Assembly (NCBI GenBank): GCA_050084985.1
Contig: JBITNC010000001.1
Span: 175,150,001-175,214,000, forward strand
Length of the DNA stretch: 64,000 nt
Reading direction: 5' to 3'
From: Nageia nagi
Lineage: Eukaryota > Pinophyta
Shown here: positions 46,412-57,779 of the stretch, piece after piece
How the letters are laid out: each line of letters opens with the position of its first letter
How positions within the stretch are numbered: position 1 is the stretch's first letter
Position numbers and translations under genes: made by a program
The notes under the pieces: model-generated
What the model was told of the DNA's origin: nothing
The model's database searches: none
The model's input: only the letters and a program-made list of their open reading frames with translations

Positions 46412-48741
46412 TGTAGATACTCAAATCTAACAGCTTGTGCTACATTTGATTCAACCCCCTTTTATAATTGACAAGTTTATTTAATCTAGAATTAGTTGAG
46501 CATAATTTATCAAAGGTTATCAATTTTGATGGTTTTAGTGATGCTTTATCAATAATTGTTATCTTATTTTTATTATAATCGCTTATTAAGAAATTGTAAT
46601 TAATATTTATTATATTAAATGTATGTTTATCTTAATCATTTGCTTGGAAATTACAATTATTATTTATCATATTAATTGTCTTAAATACATGTGTGTCACA
46701 TTTTTGATCATGATTAATTACTTTGAAAAATACAATTAATATTAGTCATGTTAATTAGATTTTTTTGGAAATTGCAATTATTATTTATCATATTGATTAT
46801 GATTTCAAACATATTCATTTGAAAAATGTATTTAATATTAGTCATATTAATTATGTTTTTGGTCATAATCATTTATGGGGAAAAATCAATTAATATTAGT
46901 CATGTTGATTGAATTTTGAGAACCATAAGTATTTATTAGGAAATTACAATTAAATATTTGACATATTATTTACAATTTAATTGTAGTCATTTATTTATGA
47001 AATATTAATTAAAATTATTCATATTAATAATGTTTGATCATAATCATTTGCTTTATTTAGGCAAAATTAAATTTATTAGAAGAGCATAAATATTTATCTT
47101 ATTTTGTTAATGTTTATCATATTAATATTACTAATTTATTTTATTATCAATAAGCATTAAATTAGTTGGACAGGATTGCCAAATCATCTTGCTATGTCAC
47201 TAAGGGATCATACAATAGAGAAGTAAGAGAATTTGGAACTCTATCTATTATTTTTTCAAGCCACTATATTGCTCCAAATATGCTCACTAGAGAACATAAG
47301 AAAAATAAATTAGAATTTCTTCAATTTGTCTCAAATCAAGTGGGATCAAATCCAATTCAAATCCAATCAAGGTATAATCACATAACAACCATATTTTTAA
47401 TTTAATCCATTTGAAATTTAGATTGGAAAAGGATATGATGAAGAAAATCTATCTAAGCAAGCTTTTCCCTCAGGTTTTGGTCTAGTAACTTGTGCAAATT
47501 TTTGGTTTTTGAATTAAAAAATTCCAAAGTCTTGGACCTACAAATTCAAGAGCATTCATCATCCAATAAATAATATTGAATATTTTTTGACTCTTAGTCT
47601 TAGGGAAAGCTAGGAATCAGTCATTCCAAGCCTAATACCAAAGTCCAAAGTGGTACACAACAAAATGCTCTACAAGGCAATTAGGAGAAAAGGAGAGTAA
47701 TACAACTAGTATGAGACCATTCTACCAAGGGATTCCCTAGTAATTTTAATGGAGGGTAAGTCCTATGTTGATTTATATAAAGAGAACTACAAAAATATGG
47801 CTATTAGGTTCAAATTGGATGAGGATATGATTCTCATTTGATAGGAAATTGGGGATAACTTTGCTCTCAAGATAGTTGGTTATTGTGTTATTTTGGTTAA
47901 TAGCTTTTCCTAGTTATTAGAATGGTTGATAGTTGTTGTTTTGAATAAATTATATAGTTAGGTTTATGGAAGTGTTATAGGTTGATAACAAGTAATGAGA
48001 TGTATTTTTATTGGCACCTGGGTGGTGGATCTATTTTTGTATATATGGTAATTGTTGAAGAGCTGAATGTATGCTTCACTCTGATATCTAGGATCAATTC
48101 GATCTATTGTACTCTTTGTAAATTTTAATTACAGGTGATGATTGATGTAAAGGTAGAGGGAGCCTTACAATTCCCTTTTTTGATTAATATAATATAACAT
48201 TAATAAAAAAATTCATTCCAAACCTTCTCCTAGCAGACTAGGGACATACCCATCACATTTACTTGCATATTTCTTATGTTCTATTTCTACAATACCTTAG
48301 TCTTAATATATAATCATGAACTTGATCTTTACCTTTTATTTTATGTTTGTAGGTTATGAAACAATGAGGTTTAAGGTATTTAATCAAGAGAAAACTATAA
48401 CATTTTTGGAAACACCTAGGGTCAACACATTTCAACAATGGACTTCAGCTTGAGTACCTTTGAGGATAATTTTAGGATCAACTTGGTAGAGATAGGTACT
48501 AACATTCAAAATTCATCATCATCATGTAAAATTCAGTGTTTATTAACACCACATTAATAAATTTATGTCAATATAATATGAACTTATATCTATTTGGAAG
48601 GATGGCTTGAAAAATCCTCCTTAGTGTTTTGACTACATCTTTTGATTCAATTCTATGCATAAAGGAATTACTCTAGCTTACACACAACCACATATGTTCA
48701 AATTGAGTTGAACCTAAAAGGAGTCATTTTTATTCAAAACA
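46412..48741 (+). repeat. Element D 3' LTR, enlarged by an insertion
   Basis: Starts TGTAGATACTCAAATCTAAC and ends TTCAAAACA. It is about 1.74 kb without the 583-bp insert and second target copy at 47630-48221, close to the 1.81 kb of the 5' LTR. The AT-rich minisatellite is at 46562-47060. Confidence 0.85.
47621..48221. mobile_element. Retroposon-like insertion in element D 3' LTR
   Basis: TCATTCCAA occurs at 47621-47629 and again at 48213-48221, while the 5' LTR has it once (32385-32393). The 583 bases between have no counterpart there. The insert ends in TTGATTAATATAATATAACA and TTAATAAAAAAAT, an A-rich tail as at the 3' end of a LINE, SINE or processed copy. No protein motif is clear. 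It must be younger than D. Confidence 0.75.
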
Positions 48742-48742
48742 T

Positions 48743-49001
48743 ACTCCATTTATATCTATGATGAGATAGAAGGGAGAGAATACTGACATATAACAATAGA
48801 ATATAATCTTTGTAATATCAATATATTTTTATGTATAATCATGATTAATGATAGAACATTGAACTTAGCACATGATATAATACTTGGATAGCACACTAGT
48901 CTTGATTTATGTAATATTGCTATTTATTTCTTTTACATATCTAAATATGATTTATTAAATGATAATAAATCATTTTAGGCATCTACATTTTTCCCCTCTT
49001 T
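48743..49001 (-). repeat. LTR remnant F, start of LTR with its polypurine tract (minus strand)
   Basis: In reverse complement, AAAGAGGGGAAAAA (49001-48988) is followed by TGTAGATGCCTAAAATGATT from 48987 on, matching the PPT and LTR start of elements A and C. D interrupts the LTR, which should resume at 31107. Confidence 0.7.
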
Positions 49002-49223
49002 GGATACATAATGAAAAATAGATTTTGAAATTGTATAATACAAAGAAACATAGATAAGTATGAAAACATTTCAATAGTAAAGAACACTTCCTTGAAATAT
49101 ATCTTTGCATGAGTATGATATCTTGTTTCCCCCCTTTTTATTTTTTTTTGTCCCAAGGAAGTTTCCTATGGGGGAACCAATCCCAAAAGTTACATCTTTT
49201 GATTGGAGGATTGAGGATGCCTT
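49002..49223 (-). other. Internal end of element F before its PPT (minus strand)
   Basis: Read on the minus strand, GGTTCCCCCATAGGAAACTT resembles the pre-PPT part of element C (GGTTGCTCCATCC then GGAGATTTCCTATGG, ~28515-28545). Element E then cuts the sequence. No pol sequence of F is found further right. Confidence 0.45.
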
Positions 49224-49228
49224 TGGCT
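49224..49228 (+). repeat. Target-site duplication of element E, left copy (TGGCT)
   Basis: TGGCT just before the 5' LTR is repeated at 54916-54920 just after the 3' LTR. Confidence 0.8.
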
Positions 49229-50622
49229 TGTAATGTCCCTATTTTTATGGTGTTTTACCCTATTTCATTATTGATAAATAGGAACATTAGATTAGGAGTA
49301 CTTTTTCTTATTTTAGGTTTTATTTGGCTAATTAATTGTAAGTTCCACTTAGAGAGTATTTTACTCCAATTATGAAGTGTTGGTTCTTTAGTAAGTTTAT
49401 TATGTATAGTTGAGTGTCTAATTATACTAATAATGATGTATTCATGATACCAAGGCCATTATAAATGTAAATGCAATATTACTCTCCAATAATGAGGCAT
49501 TGCATATTCTAACCTTGATGATTGTAATATTAGCATTAGATGTTCCTCTTATCATTAATGCTCCCCTATTCAAGGTAAAGCATCAATCTAGGTAATTACA
49601 GCAACTTTGAGGTACTATGAAGACTCCTATGTTTGGACATGGCACTTCTAGAGAGGAATTTGGTATCACAAGGTATTAAAGAGCTCACACACTTGGATGT
49701 TGGGATAATGAGGACATATAGATTTCAAGTTGAGTATTTGGGCATCCATAGGCCTAACATATCACCCTTGGAGGTTTTCTAACTTGTGAAATTGATATCA
49801 AGGTATATTGAAATCTTCCCTTATCCAATGTTGGTATTCTTGGACCTTGTATGTGATTACTCCTATCCCAAGACATCTTATCTTGTATGTTGAAATTGAG
49901 AGCATATGAATAACTCTTTTAATTTGTTAGTTTAACTCAACTCAAGATTAGAAGATCAATCACTTCATCTATAAAAGAAGAACATCTAGAACACATGAGA
50001 TATGTTGAATTGATTATTAAACCCCTTTTTTGGATTTAGTGTGAGAAATCTATCTTTTCCACTTGTTGGTGCTAGTTTGCATTTGAGTTATTGAGATGAT
50101 TAAGGGCTATCCTCTTTCATACTCCAACTATTCAAGAGAGGAACTCTGGTTGTTCCAACATTAGATAGGTAGGGAATCCTTGGGCTTGGCCTTCCTACTC
50201 TTATGATTAGTGAGGCCCTAGAGCCATCTACAATAATCCTATTAGAGCTAACTCGATGTAAGCTTATTTGGTATAAAAATATCAATCACTACAACACTCT
50301 ATCAAGCTATTGTAATTGAGGTTCTCTCTTATTTCATAATACAATCACCTTTTTACTGCCATCCTTGTTAATTGTCTCTTTTACTTGGACATTGGATTTG
50401 GGAATGTGTTTTTGCATTATTATTTTATATTTGGCTTCCTAATCACCTAATTTGGGTAATTGAGCATAATTGTGGATTTTTTACTTCATTCATGCCATAT
50501 ATAAATAGACATTTAATGTATTATATCATTTTATGCTTGATTGGTAAGATTCAAAGTTTAAAGGAAAAAGTACCTCTCTTTGGTTATGCTTGAGCATGAG
50601 CCAACATATTGTGATCATCATA
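49229..50622 (+). repeat. Element E 5' LTR
   Basis: Starts TGTAATGTCCCTATTTTTAT and aligns with 53593-54915 through to TCATCATA, where the 3' copy ends TCATCACA. By eye about 12% of positions differ over the first 400 bases, more than between the LTRs of B. Open stretches inside are chance. Confidence 0.9.
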
Positions 50623-50623
50623 G

Positions 50624-50636
50624 TGGTATTAGAGGC
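50624..50636 (+). other. Element E primer-binding site (initiator tRNA-Met)
   Basis: TGGTATTAGAGGC, one base after the LTR, differs from TGGTATCAGAGC by a C-to-T change and one base near the end. Confidence 0.85.
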
Positions 50637-52038
50637 TTGATTTTACCATCCTATTAGAATCAAAGGTTTCACACAAAATTATTTTGAGCTAATTTAAAGA
50701 GTGAAGATCATTCCCTTTTATTAAGTAAGAACTACTGAGGATAATTATAAAGGATATCTCTCCATCCTATTGGAGAGTTGCTTTTAAAGTAAATCTTATC
50801 ATCCTATTGGAAGATCTAAGGAGGATGGAGAAATCATAGTGATATTGACATGGAATCACTATGGTATCAAGGAGAGTAAGAATTGAGGATATTTGAGGCA
50901 TTTTTATGCTTGGATCTAGCTCATCTAGATATTAGGAGGCTAACATTGAGTTTTTGGCATCAAAATTGTTGGATTAGGGCACTAAGAGGCTAACATTGAG
51001 TTTTTGGCATGAGGATTGATAGATCTTAATATTGAGGGATAACATTGAGATTCAAGGTATTGGATCTCATACAAAGGATAAAGTATTGCAATTATGAGTA
51101 GGGCATAAAACTTGCAAATTGGAGGACCTTGAAGGAAAATGTTAGGATCTATACACTAGATCGTAACCTAGGAGCACTTCAGTAGACCTAATTTAGATAT
51201 AATTTTAAGTTTGAAGGCTTCAAGGAGGTTTGTCTAGCTTGGTGAGAGGTAAACTTTAAAATTTTGGTTAACTTTCATCAAGTTTGAGGTTTAATTCTAC
51301 ATTTGAGACCTATTTCTTGTATTCGTTTGATCATGTTGAGGCTAATATGGAAGTTTAAGAAAAATTTATGAACCATTCCATATGGAGGTTCATTTATATT
51401 TTGGAAAGATAGTTTGGAATTTTTGAGGAGTTTTTTTGACTACTAGGAGGTTCAAATTTTGAAATTTGATAAATTTTTGCCAACTGATAGAAAAATGGAG
51501 GTTTGAGAGGATACATTGAACTTCAACGAGGTTTAACTTGCCATAAAATTATAAAATTCAAGCAGTAGAGATTGAATGTTTGAGATCTTAGCATGATTTT
51601 CTAAATACCTTAAGGTATATTGCATCAAATCTAGATTTTTAGGTCAATTTTGTGTGAACATTCAACTTGGAGGAGACAAAGTGTAAATAAGATTTAGTTT
51701 TCAGACCCCTAATTCATAGGCTTAATTAATTTGGAATATAGTTTGAATTATCCACCATGGAAGAAATTAAATTTTAGGTTTGACTTATTTAATTATGTAA
51801 TTTTATTTCAGACTTGGAAATTATTTATGGATTTGATTTAATTTAGGAGAAATAAGGAGGAAAATAAAAATTAAATTTGAAATTATTTAATTTAATTTGA
51901 GAAGTAAATTAATTTAGGAGAGATAATATGTTATTATATTTTATTATGCTCAAAATTTAAATTTTTGAGGGAAAATATGATGTGAATGTCAAAAGTGAAA
52001 TTCAAATAATTTTGAGATCTTATAAAGGCAATCATTGG
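50637..52038 (+). other. Element E leader and decayed start of gag
   Basis: No long frame. A direct repeat GCTAACATTGAGTTTTTGGC occurs at about 50940 and 50989. Rich in GGAGGTT-type words. The N-terminal part of gag should lie here but is too decayed to delimit. Confidence 0.4.
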
Positions 52039-52990
52039 GCTAGAGGAAGAGCACATCATTTTCAAGAGTCATGAATTTAAAATTGGAGAGCAAGAGGGAA
52101 TTGGTAGTAGGAAAGCTTGAAGACCTGCATGGCACCTTCAAGGAGTTCATTGGGAAACTAGATGGTTTGGAGGAATGCATTGAATAGTTAAGGGATAATT
52201 GAGCACCAAGGAGCATTTCATTTAATATATAGGGCTATTTCTCATAGTTTGATCTACCTAGACCAATTTGTCTATCTCTAGAGAGATTGATTAAAAAATT
52301 AAAGAGCAATCATATCCTAAATGCAAGCACTAGTTGATTGAGGTGATACAAGCTAAGTCATTTGGCCCTAATTGATTCTTATTCACCATGGCATGTTTAG
52401 GTTTGAGAATAAATAATGCATTTCTTCAAAAGATCCATAGAAACTATAAATTTTGTTATTACTGCAAGGAGTTTTTGACATCACACTATCATTGTGAAGG
52501 CCAAGATAAGGGTTTTCATATTTGGCAAATATCCAAAGTGAGAATTGATCGTAGAGGAAGAATTCACCAAAGGAAATGCAAATATGGGAAGAAGAAATAA
52601 GAAGCTATTAGAAAGGAAGACATAGTAATTCACTTACCTCATCCTTGCAAAAGATATTTTAGGTGTACTCAAATCTTCCATAAGATGTCAATAAGGCATT
52701 GAGTTTTCAAGAATTTGTTGAAGTAACTAAAGGAGAGGAAGAGAGTGAGTTTGCACCTTTGAGGAGATACATATGAATACTCAATAAGGATAAAAAATGT
52801 AACAGTTGTAGAACCATACATACATGGGAGAAGGAAAGCTCTCACCACACCCAATGGAATAAGAATTTATTCTCAAAAGAGGAATCTAGTGCATGATGAG
52901 GACTACAAAGAAAAGTATTCACCATAATAATTGAATCCATAAAAATGAAGTCAACCCTTTTTAGGAATTATTCCAAACATATGAATTATA
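52039..52990 (+). pseudogene. Element E gag C-terminal part with zinc knuckle
   Basis: The stretch open at 52388-52600 includes NYKFCYYCKEFLTSHYHCEG, a C-x2-C...H-x-C pattern like the knuckle (CYKCGExxxxGHxC) that precedes protease in chromovirus-type gypsy elements. The frame upstream and downstream is broken. It would bind element RNA in the capsid. Confidence 0.55.
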
Positions 52991-53450
52991 GAGGGGAGAG
53001 ATAGCTTAGCTCCACATTATAGTTCCATTAGAATTAAAGGAGTATAAGCTAAAGAAGAGGTTCTCATCATGATTGATAATAGAACCATAAGAATATTTGT
53101 TGATCTAGGCTTTGTAATGATGAAGAACCTTCCAACCAAAATTATGGAGGTACTATATATCACTAATGCCAATGGACACTATACATTGTGTGATCAGATA
53201 GTGTGGCTCAATTTTAAGATGGGAAACTACATTCTTGAGGATGAATTTAATGTTTTCCCTCAAGATAACTTTCAACAAGTAAAGCATGGAATATAATGGA
53301 TATATCCCTTAGGATATATTTAGATAAATTTCCATTGATAGAAAGTGAATTTCTCTTTCAAGGGGAAAAGGGTCATCATCAAGGGTGTTGAGATTAGGCA
53401 TGGAAAATATTTGGTAGTGACAAAATTTTGACTTGCATACATCTTTGGGA
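52991..53450 (+). pseudogene. Element E protease remnant
   Basis: VLIMIDNRTIRIFV stands where MVDSGATHNFI is expected, so the D-S-G triad reads D-N-R. ITNANGHYTLCDQIVWLNFK, GNYILEDEFNVFPQDNFQ and HGIQWIYPLGYI then follow the known order (VANG, C, the F/Y-V-L strand, LGxQWL-LG). No RT follows; the 3' LTR starts within 150 bases. Confidence 0.6.
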
Positions 53451-53579
53451 AACATGCTTGGACAAAAGAAGAAGCTAGAGTTTTTTCATTCTTGGATCAA
53501 CCATGAGGAAAATAGAGAGCATAAAGAATACTCTACTACAACTATGAATGTTCTAAGTTTCTTGGGGATAAGCAATTTA

Positions 53580-53592
53580 GGAGAGATGGAAG
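53580..53592 (+). other. Element E polypurine tract
   Basis: A purine-rich tract (AGGAGAGATGGAAG, starting about 53579) directly precedes the 3' LTR. The form AGGAGA..TGGA is common for gypsy PPTs. Confidence 0.75.
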
Positions 53593-54915
53593 TGTAATGT
53601 ACCTATTTTTATGGTATTTTACCCATTTCATCATTGATAAATGGGAACATTAGATTATGAGTAATTTTTCTTATTTTAGGTGTTATTTGGCTAATTAATT
53701 GTAAGTTACACTTGAAGAGTAGTTTAGTACTCCAATTATGGAACATTGGGTCCTTAGTTAGCATACTATATGTACTTGAGTGTCCAATTATGCCAATAAT
53801 GATGTATTTATGATACCAAGGCCTTTATAATTGTAAATGCAATATTAGTATCCAATAATGAGGTGTTGCATATTCCTATCCTTGATGATTGTAATATTGG
53901 AACTAGATGGTCCTCTTTTCATTAATGCTCCCCTCATCAAGGTAGAGAATCCATCTAGGTGATTACATTGACTTCGAGGCACTATGAAGACTCCTATGCT
54001 TAGATGTGGTACTTCTAGAGAGAAATTTGGAATCACAAGGCATAAAAGAGCTCACACACTTAGATGTTGGGTTCATGAGGATATTTAGATCCCACATTGA
54101 GCATTTGGGTATTCTTAGGCCCCACATCTCATCCTTGGAGGCTTTCTAGCTCATGGCAATGATATCGAGGCACATTGAAGTTTTATTCTTATATAATGTT
54201 AGCATTATTAACCCTTGTATGTGATTACTCCCATCACAAGGCATGTTATGTTGGACATTGAAATTAAGAGCACACAAATCACTCTTGTAAGCCATTAGAT
54301 CAAACCAACTCAATATTAGAAGATCAACCACTTATTCTATAAAAAGGACACCTAGAACATATGAGACATGTTGAATTAATTATCAAATCCCCTTTTTAGA
54401 TTGAGTGTGAGATTCTATATTTGACACTTGTAGGCACCAATATGAATTTGAGGTATTGAGGTGATTGAAGGTTATCCTTTTACTTATTCCAACCATTCAA
54501 GAGAGGAACTTTGGTTTTTACATTGTTATAGAGGTAGGGAAGCCTTGGGCTTGTCCTTACCATCATTGTGATTATTAAGGTCATGGAGCCATCTATAATA
54601 ATCCTATTGGAGGTAACCTCAATGTAAGCTCCTTATGTACAAAATACCAATCACTACAATACTTTATCAAGCTATTGTAATTAAGTTTGTCTTATTTTGT
54701 AATATAATCACTTTATTTTATATTTATCTTCCTAATCACCTATGTTGAGAAATTGAGCATAATTATGAATTTTTTACTTCATTCTTGCCATCAATAGCTA
54801 AATGTTGGATTTATTGTATTATTTTGTGCTTGATTGGTATGATTTATAGGTTAAAGAAAAACATCCCTCTCCTAGGGCACATTTGAGTATGAGCCAATAG
54901 ATTGGGCTCATCACA
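53593..54915 (+). repeat. Element E 3' LTR
   Basis: Starts TGTAATGTACCTATTTTTAT, ends TCATCACA, and pairs with 49229-50622. Confidence 0.9.
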
Positions 54916-54920
54916 TGGCT
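54916..54920 (+). repeat. Target-site duplication of element E, right copy (TGGCT)
   Basis: Matches 49224-49228. Confidence 0.8.
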
Positions 54921-56229
54921 CTACTCTCTAATATGGTGAAGATGAATATGTGGAAGAAAATAAGATAATACCCTCATAAATTACACATTTTAAAAGAATA
55001 AGCATATAGTAGCAAAGATAGAAGAGATAAAATGAATTAAATTTGGACCATTGTCTTTGTGGTTGATGGAATATTTGGAATTTTGTTAGTGCCCCAAAGT
55101 AAATGGGATTGAAGAATTTTCCAAAGCTATGAAGTTAAGATGGTATCATAATATTTCCTTATTTAGAATTTTAAGATATGTGGTCATGGTTGAACTATGG
55201 CTCTTTGAAAATTTTGTGAGTAGAAAATGTATTTACATGTATGAGAATATTGCATTTGAAATCAATACAAAATATTTGTAATTCCATATTTTCGATATAT
55301 GAAGTAGTCTTGAGTTTGAAAATACTTAATATTAAATATTGTCATGACCTAATCCATTGGACCCTAATTTTGTTTATCCTAGATAGAATTGTTGGTTGAT
55401 AATTGAGATTGGGTAGGTATGATGATTGAGATTTGTTTGTATCTCTTAATGATGAATCTTGTAGTTCTTGCAAATTACCATGACAATAGGTACTATTTAT
55501 GTTATTTTAGATTTTGCATGTTTATTGAACTGATTATTTAGCCTCTATAGTTTGTATTCTTTCTCTATATGATGATTGTTGGTATGTGATTACCTCTATC
55601 CTTGTTTGGAAATTACTTTATCTAGTATACATGTAAGAAGAAAACATCTAAGCTAGATTATAATGTATCTAATTTAATAAATGTTATTTATTATTAGATA
55701 CTAATATCTTAAAATTAATATATGTTGAAATTACTAAACTCCTAGGACTTGGTCCTAATTATTTGATCAATACCTAAGTCTATTATGACTAGATACAAAA
55801 GGTTGGAAACCTTACTTGAAAAAAAATAATTATTCATTGCCTAGCTTTAATACCTTGTTTTGTCTTAAATTAATTAATTAGAGTAATTAATTAATTTGAA
55901 TACTTAATTATCCTAAATTCCTCTAAAGGTAAACTATTATGGTTGTAATTTATTATTATCCTTTAATGACTAATTGTAGGTAAATCATAATTTACCTTCG
56001 ACCATAAAATTAATTAATTAATAGGGATAAAGTAAACTTGAATTATTCTATGCATTTATTTGGAAAAATTATTAAGGGATTAATGTGAAATTATTATTTT
56101 GAAACCCTAGCCTAGAGAAAATTAATTTCCTTTAAGATAAGATTGCATATGCACCAATGAAAAATGAGGCTTCTTGAGGAAGCTAGGTTTGGATTGGATT
56201 CCATGAAAGCTTCTTGGATAAGATAGGGT
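54921..56229 (+). other. AT-rich sequence without recognisable genes
   Basis: May include more of the broken element F, but I find no pol motif on either strand. TTAATTAATTA-type runs occur at 55865-56020. GCTTCTTGAGGAAGCTAGGT and GCTTCTTGGATAAGATAGGG (about 56170 and 56208) form a short repeat. Confidence 0.35.
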
Positions 56230-56630
56230 TGTAGACACCAAAATGGAGATAATTATGATTAATATACTAACTAATAAAGGGTGTTATGTTTATAACTCCC
56301 AACCTCTCTAATAAAGGGTGTTATGGGAGTTACTTTGTAACTCCCTCTCTCCACCTCTATTTATTGAGGTGTTCTCTCCTCTTCTTCTCATCTAGGAATT
56401 CTACTAAATATTTATAATGAGCTCTTTATAGCTCTCTTGGATTTTGTTTGGTATTTTGCCATTCTTGCAATGTAGGTTTTATTTCTTTATTTCCCCCTTA
56501 ACAAATTTCTTGTGTATATCCATTTTTGTGTTTGCTCACTCTTGATGGTATAATTTCTTACCTTGCATTATTTTTTACTTTCAAGCTTTAGTAATAATTT
56601 TAATTTGATCCTCTTAATATTTTTAACATA
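56230..56630 (+). repeat. LTR-like fragment (H)
   Basis: TGTAGACACCAAAATGGAGA begins like the Tat LTRs of this window. CTAATAAAGGGTGTTATG is repeated at about 56270 and 56309. A possible end in TTTTAACA lies near 56628. No target duplication was found, so it is only a candidate solo LTR. Confidence 0.3.
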
Positions 56631-56879
56631 AACAAAATAAGTGAGAGGAGCACAAAGGATTTAAATAATGATAGGAGCACAAATTAAGAAAATGGTAAGA
56701 TAATTATGGACTTATGGTTTGATCATCATACACCCTCCTCTGATTCCATTACACTAATGAGTATTGATAATCACTTCCTTGTATTGCTTTCCTCTCTTTA
56801 TCTATCTCTACTTGCATTTCATGAAGCAATAGATAATGATGGGCTTAAAGTTTGGTCATTACCATTGCATGTTTAGTAT
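56631..56879 (+). other. No recognisable feature
   Basis: AT-rich; AGGAGCACAAA occurs twice near 56647 and 56682. Confidence 0.3.
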
Positions 56880-57359
56880 CCTCCTATAACTACATTGCAC
56901 TAATAAGTACTCTTAATGCCAAAATTAGAATTGTATACTTTCCAATCTAATCCATACTAAAATGTTTAAAATAATTTGCTTCCTAGGATCAAAATCAATG
57001 GACCATATTATGAGGAAAAAGGTATTTCTACCATACATCCATGGGCCTTCACCCAAAATCTTTTACATATCTAATTTTTATTTAAGCTTTATAACAAAGA
57101 ATCCATTAAAGATAACCACTATTTTGAGCTTACCTTCCATTTTCTATCTTGTGAAAGCCCAATATTAGATTGCCTCAATATCTAGGCTCAGATTTGGAAA
57201 CTTCCCAATGAGATTAAATGTTCCCTTTAAAACCATCATCATAGTGACCTTAATAGAAATAAACATCTTCCCATTCTCTAAGCAAAGGTTAATTTTTTTA
57301 GTTTTTTTAAGGCAATTCCTTGCACTTCCTAGCTCAGAGTTTGAAAAACCATTAGACAT
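56880..57359 (-). pseudogene. LINE ORF1 remnant with a DUF4283-like domain
   Basis: One minus-strand frame with stops at Gln-like positions. MMVLKGTFNLIGKFPNLSLD, FNGFFVIKLK and ILGEGPWMYGRNTFFL lead to IWSIDFDPRKQ and NILVWIRLESIQF. This is the DUF4283 pattern (GPWxxGxxxLxLxxWxPxFDP, then xVWVRLPxLPLxFW) of plant LINE ORF1 and related zinc-knuckle proteins. The downstream part is missing; no ORF2 follows on this strand. Confidence 0.55.
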
Positions 57360-57779
57360 ATTTGTCTAGAGATTAAGGGGAAAAGTGTCACCTTTTTTAA
57401 TGGTATTATCCTCAAAAACTCCATCATAAATTCCATTAGTAATGTTATTTTGTTCCTTCCCTCCCTTCAATACCTGATTACCTACATATCCCCATGACAC
57501 CTTTGCCTCCTACCCATGACACCTTCGCCCTATTTCCTGACACTCCAATTTCAAAAACCTTTAGCTTGTATAGTTTTCTAATTGTATAAATATTATTAAG
57601 ATATGATATGTAAGGTTCATTGATGAAAACCTTTCTACTTGTATTTATTATTTTACTTTGTTATAAATTCTTATTGTTGAATTTCATTCATTTTATAACA
57701 CTCCACTCCACACAACACCTTTTAGGCATAATCATTATATTCTATGAGATTTTATTTCTCTATTTTATTTTTTCAAATG
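57360..57779 (+). other. No recognisable feature
   Basis: AT-rich. CCCATGACACCTT is repeated at about 57491 and 57512. No gene seen. Confidence 0.3.

Larger units (their letters stand above)
31110..48741 (+). mobile_element. Element D: 17.6-kb Tat-lineage Ty3/gypsy retrotransposon
   Basis: LTR-leader-gag-protease-G-patch-RT-RNase H x2-integrase, then a pyrimidine-rich region, an antisense PMD ORF, PPT and LTR. It has the same overall plan as B but a different family: longer LTRs, a P/Q-rich Gag and no copy of B's duplicated sense ORF that I can see. Stops are dense, so D is probably older than B. The flanking ACTCC pair is a candidate target duplication, but it lies one or two bases outside the LTR ends I infer. 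Confidence 0.85.
49229..54915 (+). mobile_element. Element E: 5.7-kb gag-protease-only LTR retrotransposon
   Basis: LTRs of 1394 and 1323 bp, a near-perfect initiator-Met PBS, a gag with zinc knuckle, a protease, then directly PPT and 3' LTR. RT, RNase H and integrase are absent. The protease and knuckle resemble Ty3/gypsy chromovirus-type elements rather than Tat. Such gag-only elements are known as non-autonomous forms in plants, moved by partners that supply pol; a deletion of a full element is the other reading. Confidence 0.75.

Noticed and set aside
54921-56229. Pol genes of element F on the minus strand
   Set aside because: No RT, RNase H or integrase motif was seen on either strand.
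56230-56630. Complete solo LTR H
   Set aside because: The flanking 5 bases (AGGGT and TAAAC) do not match; kept only as an LTR-like fragment.
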